The notes beneath the pieces are model-generated. The model saw only the letters and a program-made list of their open reading frames with translations, made no database searches and was not told where the DNA came from. Source: Patiria pectinifera (lineage: Eukaryota; Echinodermata; Asteroidea; Valvatida; Asterinidae). Taken from it: a stretch of DNA of 64,000 nt. A program made the position numbers and the translations under genes. The DNA is taken from assembly GCA_029964075.1 (NCBI GenBank), contig CM057136.1, forward strand, positions 9,176,001-9,240,000. The letters run 5' to 3'. Positions within the stretch are counted from its first letter, which is position 1. Each line of letters begins with the position of its first letter. Positions 58,501-64,000 of this stretch are shown piece after piece.

Positions 58501-61500
58501 TTTTAATCTAAATTGAATGAGCCAGGCGTTACATTAAATAAAAACTTGGTAAATTGGCCGGTAAAACCTATATCAACATGATTGTTTATTATTTGTCAAT
58601 GAGTTAAACAAAATGACGATTTGTTAATTTGATACCCGATGACGTCATGATGATGTACCCTCTGTATCAGGGTTGATATTCGTCCCAAGTCTCAAGTTCC
58701 TGCTGGGAACAGGTTGAAGAAAAGTCGCTGAGAATGACGGTCCGGGGAAAAGAAAGAAAAGCTCGAACGATTCTAAAACGGTAGCCGGGTTGTGGCAGAT
58801 TCCCCAAATCCAAATAAAGGCTGCCGTACTGAAGGATAATTATTTTCACTAAAAGCGTGATCACTGAAGCCTTTCTGTATTTTATGTTACGTCATTTATA
58901 ATACATTAACCACCGGAATACACACAAAGGAACGCAGTCATCAAGCGCTTGCTTTCTGCCTCATTGCTTACCAGTATTGTCGATAAGTTATTAAATATGA
59001 ATTTAATAATTTTCCTCCCTCGTGGATTTTTGTTATGATGATTTTGCACTTAAATGCAAGGCCGGTAGAATCGGGCGAACAAGAGAGTTACTGCATGAGA
59101 GCTCATAGTGTGTACATTCATGTACATCTTCCTGATCCGAAAGTCACAGGGAGCAATGCTATTTGTAAGAAATAACAATATTCAAACGAAATGAGACAGG
59201 GAGGTACTGAGGGGTGATCAGTCGTTGGTTAATGAGTATGAAGACAAAAATTGGCTCAATTCCTTTTAAGGTATGAAGAAGTCAGCCTATAGGCCTTCCT
59301 TTTCAATAATATAAGACAAATTACTGTAGTTTGAAATTAAAATAAAAAAATTGGGCCACGGTTGTCACTATTTTTATTATAGGTTTTCCCGGCTATTTTA
59401 AAACGTTCATTATTCGAATTCACTGTTTCTAATATTCAAATTCGTCCATCAACATCGATTTAGAACACTTCCAATGTTTAATTTTATATTTTTGTCAAAT
59501 TTAAATAATGAGCACACGTTTCGCCCCGGAGTATTCGATCTCGTCTCGTCTACGCCAAACCTTGTTATTCAGAAATTAAATTCGTCTAATTGATTTATAT
59601 AAGATGAATTCGATTTCTGAATGCCGGCTGCACGGCGAAGTTGATCAGTAATGTCGAAATTGATATGTAATGTCGAATATCGACCCGGTGACTATAGAGG
59701 GTTACCAAACTTTGAAAGTGAATGGTAAATGGCTGAAGTGGTTTTCTTTTTAAAGCATATGCAATTTTTCTCCGACGAAATTGAATGTAAGGGTTGGTGC
59801 ATTGGAATGAAGAATGTTTCAAATAGTCGGGAAACCTATAGTATCTTAGAACGTAGCTTTGCCAAGGCCTTTCTGGTGATATTTTTCCTCTCATCCATTG
59901 GATCATAAAGTGAGCCTTGTTCATTTATAATGCAGTAACTCTGGGAAGATATACAAAAGAGACACAACCATTAATTGCTAGCTTTCTGCCTCGTCTTCCC
60001 GCCCAAAATCAATTGGGCATCGGTGAAAATAAATAAATGAAGTCAAATTATCCATGACATTTCAATTATATAGTTCACTGAAAAGCAGAGCCAACATAAA
60101 CAAAAATTCAAAGCGGAGTACTCCCTGTACTTTTGGTTTTTCATCACAGAGTACGCATAACCCTTGGTGTAACCCATCGGATACGCACCAATGGAGGCGA
60201 TTTCTAGTCAGGATTTGGAGGAGACAGCGGCGTCGACAGTGGAATCTCCGGGAGGGGGGGATTGCCATGTAGGCATATTAATGGTTCGAGCTTAGTGGTA
60301 GCCCGCTAGCCAAATGCAAGGAAATACAGCGGCGGGCTAGTCAAAGTACTGGTTACATTACAGTGTAATAATTCGTTTGTCTTGTTAATGACATTTACTT
60401 TTTAAGGAGAATTAATATAAATTATGTGGTAGTTTAATGTTTGTAATGTAAAGTTTAATGTATTTTAATGTTTTGAGCACGAGAACCACAACACTTTTTA
60501 TTGTATACCATTGTATATAAATGGCAATCAACCAAATCAATCAATCAATCAATCAAAACCATTAAAGTATAGTCCCCCTGGCGAAACAAAATTATTGAAA
60601 TAAGGCATGCAACTTTCTCATGTATCCGTTGATTTTAGCGTTTTTAAAGGGAATTGCGGACTAAAATCCCCGAAAATGTCATGCTTTGGATTGATTAATA
60701 CTTATCCTATTTCAAAGGTCTGGTTGAAAGGAAACTATTCTAATGGCTTACCGTTCCAAAGAAAGAAGGGGGGGGGGGACGGTCGTTCACATCGCGTGGA
60801 TCGGACGCGGCGGACATTTCAGCCGTGTTCATTCAATGTACGGTACTCGTTCCGCGCGTGTGGCACATAATACACACGGCACAAATATTGTTTCTCGCAC
60901 GTCCGCAAAATAAGCTCGATTTTTGAAAGTCAAAATTTTTACTTTTAAAGGATGGTTATGGTGTCTTTTAAATGCTCTTTCCAATTTTGTTGCCCAACTT
61001 GACGCATTCGAGAACGTAATATCCCTTTAAAAAATGCTGGTCTCAGAAAAAAAACATAATCTGATACTGACGCGCATTAATTTGTTTCATGTCATTGCGC
61101 CGCCGACGTCTGCGCCAAAACCGCTTGCGTGTAAATTTAAAAAACATGGCCTGGCTGTGCGTTTTGAAGAGCGTACCAGTATTGCTGCCCCAAAAAAGAC
61201 ATGGTATCTCCTTTAAACGACTTATTATCTCGTTTAAACGACTTATTTATCTTTTTTAAACTACGGATGATTTTATCTTGTTTAAACGACTTTTTTATAT
61301 GGTTAAATGGCTTATTTATCTTATGAATGACTTATGAAGTCTCTCTTTCAAACGAGCCTAGGCACACTACTAACGTGAAATTCGCGCTACTAAGGTGTTT
61401 CCAATCTGCCATCTCGCATCTCGCATCTGGTGTGGATGACCTGACCTTTGTGTCGCGAGTTGTAATATGCAAATTTGGAGCATTATCAACCCTGTTACAC

Positions 61501-63947
61501 ACAAGAGATTTGCATTCATTCACGAACGCTTGAGTGAAATTGAGTAATAATCACAATACCTGAAACACTTCGTCTAATTGAGCTACAGCGTCAATGTACA
61601 AATAAAAATCAACATACATGATTGTGATTGTTTTAATGAACCCCGCCCCACCCTGATCGATATTTTCCAGTACCTCCGACAGATGATTTGAAGTGCTCCG
61701 AAGGAGGACCCTTTGGGATGGAAGACGGTCGCATCCCAAATGCAAGCATCACAGTGTCGTCAATGTGGGAAAACCGGACCAATCACGGACCCACCAGGGC
61801 TCGGCTTAACCTTCAAGGTAACATTATTGTTGTGCAACAATTACATGGGATGAAGAATAAGACAACTCAAACAAAAACAATTCGTCAAAAGTGAAAAAAA
61901 GTGCCAAACGTTTAAGACTCTCCTCGGAGGGGTGGTGCTTTAAAGTGAAGTCTGTTTTGCTCAATTGTATAACTACACATTTTGTGGTCAGGAACTTTCA
62001 CAAGTTTAGTTGCTCATTCCTCAATGGCTGACTGTCATATTAGAGGTGCTAAGCACAACATAAAGCCTGTCCCCCCCAAAATGCTGCAAGCAGAAACGGG
62101 CTCTGTGTCCTTGGAATATTGAAAAATGTTTCATGATGCTTATATAATGTTACACCTGGGATATTCAGCTTTCAAAATTGTATTTGTTTTATCAATTTTG
62201 CATTTGTCAAACCAAAGATATGGTCCGTTGAACACAAACATTCAAACTTGTGCCACTTTCCGTAAGCTGATGCTATAAACAGAAATTGCCAGTATTATAC
62301 ACAATGTATGATTGTGCAGCAATACAATTAGTAATGAATAGGTGAAGAAACACTTTTGTTATTCATATTATAATGTTCTTTTCATTATTTGTAACGCACT
62401 CTCCAAATCATCATCATAAAAGCATATCTTCTGGAATTGCGAACCTCAATTGAAGTCGGATTTGAACAGGTGCCATGTCTTGTCATGTCATTATAGGCCT
62501 AATAATGTAGAAAGTGGCACAAATTGATTTTTGAGTGTTTGTGTTCAACGGACTATATCTGAGTATCTCTAACTTGGCAAAAGCAAAATTGAAAGCTGAA
62601 TATGGTTTAACATTATAAGCATCATGACATATTTTTTAATATTCCAAGGACACAGAGCCCATTTCTGCTTGCAGCATTTTTTGGGGGGGACAGGCTTTAT
62701 GTTGTGCATTTTTTGGAGGGACAGGCTGTATAAAGCACATAAAGGAGGAGGGTTACCAGCAAAAAGTCTGTGCATTGCTTGTGACTATTTCCCTGCCGAC
62801 TTTTGATTTGCACATAAAACTGGTCATGCAATACTTTCTCCTTATTATCCGCTTACTTTGCAAGCGTAGCCTCTCTCAGGTGTTATGCTTGTGGCAGGTT
62901 GTCAGTTTTTGCTTAGAAAATAAATTTGCTAAGCAGTATTTTATGCTCAGCAGGTTTGATTATCTGCTTACTCTGCAGCCGGTTGGGCCTCAGCCTGGTG
63001 TTCTGCTGGAGATAGTGACGCCAATCCATGGATCCAAGTCGTCTTCGGTTCCAATGTCATCATCACTGGTGTTATCACCCAGGGGCGCTGGGACGTTAAC
63101 CAATGGGTGACAGAGTTCAAAGTGGCCTACAGAGACGATGGCCAAGAATGGACTGACGTCACCGATGATGGATCAAGTACACCGATGAAGGTAGTCCAAT
63201 CGCATTGTTCAATTTGCCCTTTCACCGATGTAATTTCACAAACAATGTATACTCAGTGTTGTCCGAGGCGGGGTTTGTGAGATAAAATTCACAAGCTTGA
63301 CTCAGTCGGTTGGGACTCAAACCCAAGACCTCCTGTTTACGGGTGCTGATTTTGGATGGAAATTAAGCTCAATCAGATTCGAACCAGCCACAGACCCAGG
63401 CAACCGTGCTGGTCGAGTGGTAAGACATTCGCACTAGTAAGCACATTGTCGTGGGTTTCAGTCCCACCCAAGTAAACATCTATCGATCTTGAATTTAAAA
63501 GCAAAAGTGAAATAAAATAGTATACTGAGAAGGGAAAAAGGCCAACTTGGGATTTGTTGTCAGATCGACTTATGTTTCCTTCCAACCATTTTCCAATCAA
63601 CAAATGTGTTGTTTTGCCTTAGTATTTTAAATACTTTAATTATTTTACTGATTCTACAAAGCCCTGAAATCTAAGATTATGCATGCCGTAGGACGAGGGC
63701 TCCCTCTATCGCTCCTGCTAAAACGGTGTGACTGCAAGGGAAAACTCATCCCCATTAACCTTTCAACGCTGGTTTAAACATCGTGTTCATATTGTTTATT
63801 CCACAGTTCCCTGGAAACTCAGACAGAAACACCCACGTGACCACCACTTTCCCGAAGGCTTTCCAGGCCAGGTTCCTGCGTATCCTGCCTACTCAGTGGA
63901 GCATACACTGCAGTATGCGCTTTGAGGTCCTCGGCTGCAAGAATTAA
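36521..63947 (+). CDS. Gene B: secreted Cys-rich plus discoidin-domain protein, five exons
   Basis: Predicted joins: 36521-36563, 49428-49673, 61683-61817, 62979-63190, 63807-63947 (TAA). Every junction is GT/AG and phases agree (1, 1, 1, 0), giving 258 codons. Order: signal peptide split by intron 1; an ~80-residue segment with four Cys that I do not recognise; one complete F5/8 type C domain (GPFGMEDGRIPNASIT, NPWIQVVFG, ITQGR, QWVTEFKVAYRDDG, ARFLRILPTQW, final GC). The domain exons match gene A in boundaries and phases. Introns 1 and 2 are ~12.9 and ~12.0 kb and packed with transposons. Exon 1 is assigned by phase and signal-peptide fit only, so the 5' end is the least certain part. Likely secreted and ligand-binding. 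Confidence 0.65.
36950..37095. repeat. Relative of the 6090-6205 repeat
   Basis: Shares TATACCTCTGGTTCTT-like, TCTTAGTTGAGAAAT-like and CACCATGCAAAGCCTCAAAT blocks with the insert in the left palindrome arm. Confidence 0.65.
37430..37761. mobile_element. hAT-like MITE, CAAGGGCGGATCCAG ends, copy 2
   Basis: 332 bp, same TIRs and interior as 31361-31676. Flanks TGGAATGC (37422-37429) and TGTAATGC (37762-37769) form an 8-bp duplication with one mismatch. Confidence 0.85.
38025..38400. repeat. Degenerate ~28-bp tandem repeat
   Basis: Loose units of the form CTTGTCAATGTGGACCATGA and TTGCAATATGAACCATGTAC. Strongly diverged; unit boundaries uncertain. Confidence 0.45.
38645..38945. repeat. Dispersed repeat with TATATAGCGCTTTT / AAAGCGCTTTACA
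   Basis: Contains TTATATAGCGCTTTTAACTA, AAAGCGCTTTACATTATTAT and further on TGCCTTGCTGAAGGGCACC. I recognise this pattern as a widespread repeat of marine animal genomes; the exact family cannot be named from here. Confidence 0.5.
39110..39365. repeat. Dispersed repeat shared with 42645-42920
   Basis: Both copies share AGCGGTACAAAGAAGGA, GGAATCGGTATCGGCTGAAC-like and GGTTGTGTCTCTT segments in the same order. Copy 2 of the repeat-array element inserted near its right end. Confidence 0.7.
39371..41742. mobile_element. Repeat-array TIR element, copy 2
   Basis: 2372 bp, about 97-98% identical by eye to 33056-35419, in the same orientation. Flanked by 5-bp CAGGG duplications (39366-39370, 41743-41747). 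Same TIR arrays and interior; homopolymer runs differ in length. The duplication differs in sequence from copy 1, so the copies are independent insertions. Confidence 0.9.
41770..41950. repeat. Repeat shared with 47375-47560
   Basis: Both contain CACTCGCATGGCGGTTT and AAAGGGAAAACGTTC in the same order and orientation. Confidence 0.65.
42645..42920. repeat. Second copy of the 39110-39365 repeat
   Basis: Carries an extra ~60 bp near 42718-42775 relative to the first copy. Confidence 0.65.
43079..43172. repeat. Left inverted flank of the LINE-containing block
   Basis: AGAAGGGGTGACACCTGAAA onward is the imperfect reverse complement of 45708-45800. The pair probably marks the ends of a DNA element into which the LINE and a palindrome were inserted. 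Confidence 0.7.
43312..43655. repeat. Palindromic MITE-like repeat
   Basis: Ends TTATACCCTAAAGTTGCGCG and its inverse; arms about 120 bp, also pairing CACTTGATGATTATC with GATAACATCAAGTAG. Confidence 0.7.
43760..45680 (+). pseudogene. CR1/Rex1-like LINE reverse transcriptase, decayed
   Basis: Plus-strand frames broken by many stops read in order: KATKPSKSAGPDEISGRLLK, IVPVPKKTNP, AFITAIVMKCFEK, NIYNRLDKPGNYVRTFF, VPQGCVLSPLLFSLYTSDF and KFADDTAL (FxDD active site at 44452-44463). The 3' end has a pyrimidine-rich tract (45230-45480) and AATAAAGAAATCTAATCTAATG, a short simple-repeat tail typical of CR1-type LINEs. Endonuclease region absent. No function expected. Confidence 0.75.
45708..45800. 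repeat. Right inverted flank of the LINE-containing block
   Basis: Reverse complement of 43079-43172. Confidence 0.7.
46540..46655. repeat. Strong hairpin with ~50-bp arms
   Basis: Arms contain CCGCTTAGAGTCTGGGTGCT and its perfect inverse around a TCGCCTCCGGCTC loop. Flanking sequence from 46430 matches 35690-35900, whose hairpin has decayed loop-side bases. Confidence 0.85.
47375..47560. repeat. Second copy of the 41770-41950 repeat
   Basis: Same order of shared blocks as the first copy; diverged after AACGTTCCTTCGCGC. Confidence 0.6.
48045..48085. repeat. (TATC)n microsatellite
   Basis: Interrupted then pure TATC/ATCT repeats. Confidence 0.9.
48110..48400. mobile_element. Palindromic MITE-like repeat
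   Basis: Arms 48117-48222 and 48275-48395 pair well (CTGTCCACGGATC with GATCCGTGGACAG; CTTTCTTTTAGTACAAGAAT with its inverse). A one-armed relative is at 13785-13935. Confidence 0.75.
49298..49386. repeat. Inverted copy of 4919-5006
   Basis: Lies ~40 bp before gene B exon 2. Near-identical to the reverse complement of the segment that abuts the truncated LTR. Confidence 0.75.
49428..49673 (+). CDS. Gene B exon 2 (unrecognised Cys-containing domain)
   Basis: 246 bp after TTTTAG and before GTGAGT, open throughout, phase 1 in and out. Encodes VVSAERVCYFSQEPDARQ, then RLRWFMPGSKEDHCACTRTR, PVRWSNPPFYTDTPIF and DIHDYFNCH. Four Cys (one CxC pair). A high density of Arg/Pro/Trp/Tyr and codon-like composition stand out against the surrounding AT-rich DNA. 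I do not recognise the fold. Confidence 0.7.
50338..52596. mobile_element. hAT-type element with GGTCTC arrays, 8-bp target duplication
   Basis: Ends CAGTGTTGTAG...CTACAACACTG, flanked by perfect 8-bp ATAGGATC (50330-50337, 52597-52604). Both subterminal regions are arrays of GGTCTC (50345-50480 and 52450-52585), in the same direction on the plus strand. The 2.26-kb interior has no long open frame, so it is non-autonomous or decayed. Confidence 0.85.
54478..55062 (+). pseudogene. Penelope-like element GIY-YIG endonuclease fragment
   Basis: Plus frame from 54478 reads NLKRELKHIQASLQRNGYKP, PYIGPAFHHLQRILRQAG, then GVYRIPGECGKVYIGET (GIY...YIG motif at 54746-54793). Similarity then shifts frame: TRLKEHRAHGRRGDFDKSAI, VKHSHINNHKVDW and FWHPRRIREAIEI. 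The RT part and start are missing and a frameshift with small loss lies near 54795. The order linker plus GIY-YIG at the C-terminus is characteristic of Penelope-like elements. Confidence 0.75.
55040..55112. repeat. Direct repeat GACTGATGGGTCTCC...CCCTAGGTCC
   Basis: Two ~30-bp units at 55037 and 55081, with a diverged third at 54568. They lie at the 3' end of the Penelope-like fragment. Confidence 0.75.
55260..56436 (+). pseudogene. Non-LTR retrotransposon RT fragment with active-site deletion
   Basis: A 256-codon open frame (55378-56148) reads NPHKATGPYNIPARLLKEL, ATVAPVFKKGDRNKPANYRP, DNQHGFRKARSCESQL and LILLDFSKVFDKVPH, then passes near 55960 from ALTWIN directly to LSWNRHVNTTSKK. The intervening palm region with the FxDD residues is gone, although the frame stays open. 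The C-terminal part (SFFPDTIRLWNSLPQQVVES) continues in another frame to 56436. CR1/Jockey-type LINE; cannot be active. Confidence 0.8.
57241..57722. repeat. Extra copy of the 53077-57240 right TIR
   Basis: Same order of blocks (GAATTCCTGAGAAAAA, TTTAATTAAGAAAGAAAGT, GGGACGAGTGAAGC, GGCCGGAAAACCTATA) as 56770-57240, in the same orientation and directly adjacent. Confidence 0.8.
58070..58575. repeat. Third, more diverged copy of the right TIR
   Basis: Begins GTCCGGAAAAGCATGGAAAC and ends TTGGCCGGTAAAACCTATA. It has lost internal segments. Confidence 0.7.
59378..59840. mobile_element. 463-bp MITE of the TATAGG family
   Basis: Ends TATAGGTTTTCCCGGCTATT and AATAGTCGGGAAACCTATA. Interior AT-rich with GAATTCG-like units. 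TA or TATA target site. Confidence 0.7.
60080..60560 (+). repeat. Possible LINE 3' end with (ATCA)n tail
   Basis: Ends in CAATCAATCAATCAATCAA at 60535-60556 after AT-rich sequence, the kind of short tandem tail seen on CR1-like LINEs. The upstream open frame (60054-60272) may be its ORF remnant. Weak. Confidence 0.35.
61683..61817 (+). CDS. Gene B exon 3 (discoidin, N-terminal part)
   Basis: 135 bp between CGACAG and GGTAAC, phase 1 in and out. Encodes DLKCSEGGPFGMEDGRIPNA and on to RARLNLQ. Same size as gene A exon 2. Confidence 0.85.
62053..62707. mobile_element. Palindromic element with ~220-bp inverted repeats
   Basis: Ends GCACAACATAAAGCCTGTCC and inverse; inner arms also pair (GTCCGTTGAACACAAACA with its inverse). 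It sits in gene B intron 3 and is absent from the matching gene A intron. No coding capacity. Confidence 0.8.
62979..63190 (+). CDS. Gene B exon 4 (discoidin core)
   Basis: 212 bp after CTGCAG and before GTAGTC. Encodes GWASAWCSAGDSDANPWIQ, ITQGRWDVNQWVTEFKVAYR and DDGQEWTDV. Has one additional Cys near the start compared with gene A and no RGD. Confidence 0.85.
63290..63480. repeat. tRNA-like (SINE-type) sequences in gene B intron 4
   Basis: Plus strand 63400-63470 has an A-box-like TGGTCGAGTGGTAAG and a B-box-like GTGGGTTTCAGTCCCAC forming a T-arm. The minus strand has TTGGGTTTGAGTCCCAA near 63310-63330 and GGTTCGAATC near 63376. No full cloverleaf forms, so these are probably tRNA-derived SINE remnants. 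Confidence 0.4.
63807..63947 (+). CDS. Gene B exon 5 (discoidin C-terminus)
   Basis: After TTCCACAG, ends TAA at 63945-63947. Encodes FPGNSDRNTHVTTTFPKAFQ, ARFLRILPTQW and the closing LGCKN. Nearly identical to gene A exon 4. Confidence 0.85.
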   Translation, partial: FPGNSDRNTHVTTTFPKAFQARFLRILPTQWSIHCSMRFEVLGCKN

Positions 63948-64000
63948 TGAGTAAAGTCCATCGAGGCTAGCTTGGGAAAACCTAGCTGTAGTGCTCGCTG

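Larger units (their letters stand above)
49674..61682. other. Gene B intron 2 (predicted), transposon-filled
   Basis: About 12 kb with a hAT element, a nested TIR/Penelope/LINE block and TATAGG-end MITEs. Stretches 49674-50329, 52605-53076, 58575-59377 and 60560-61682 show no exon. 49915-50090 is rich in CGTCG units. Confidence 0.45.

Noticed and set aside
63400..63475. tRNA gene
   Set aside because: A- and B-box-like motifs are present, but acceptor and anticodon stems do not pair.

Overview
The window is eukaryotic, repeat-dense DNA with split genes (GT/AG introns), TATA promoters, low to moderate GC and no operon structure. The mix of transposons (BEL/Pao, Ngaro-type tyrosine-recombinase retroelement, Penelope-like GIY-YIG relic, CR1-like LINEs, hAT and Tc1/mariner-like elements, foldback elements) and the small secreted discoidin-domain proteins fit a marine invertebrate deuterostome, most likely an echinoderm or a relative. 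That assignment is inference. No rRNA, CRISPR array or convincing tRNA gene was seen.

Two host genes are supported, both on the + strand and paralogous. Gene A (10828-16782, four coding exons) encodes a signal peptide, a short linker and one F5/8 type C (discoidin) domain, about 228 aa. Gene B (probably 36521-63947, five coding exons spread over 27 kb) encodes a signal peptide, a Cys-containing domain I do not recognise, and one discoidin domain, about 258 aa. Their discoidin exons share boundaries and phases, and the last exon is far more alike than the others.

Layout. 1-589: nothing recognised. 590-4918: internally deleted BEL/Pao retrotransposon, minus strand. 5593-10948: a 5.3-kb imperfect palindrome whose arms each end in a promoter plus the first exon of gene A; the left, minus-strand copy is cut off after 44 codons, the right copy continues into gene A. 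11222-14689: foldback element inside intron 1 of gene A, itself carrying MITEs. 15311-16782: discoidin exons of gene A. 17701-18964: TIR element with a Tc1/mariner-like helix-turn-helix relic. 20345-25320: hairpin tandem array and an Ngaro-like retroelement (gag, RT/RNase H, recombinase, SGNH hydrolase; minus strand). 28150-31110: short tandem repeats and a 1.08-kb tandem duplication. 31361-41742: a hAT-like MITE family (two copies) and two full copies of a 2.37-kb element whose terminal inverted repeats are arrays of a ~14-bp motif with 5-bp target duplications; the candidate first exon of gene B lies between them. 43080-45800: LINE relic between inverted flanks. 49428-49673: Cys-rich exon of gene B. 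50338-52596: hAT-type element with GGTCTC arrays. 53077-58575: inverted-repeat element holding Penelope and LINE fragments, with extra copies of its right end. 61683-63947: discoidin exons of gene B.

Most of the window is transposon-derived. The two genes probably make secreted carbohydrate- or membrane-binding proteins; the most unusual structures are the palindromic double promoter and the repeat-array TIR elements.
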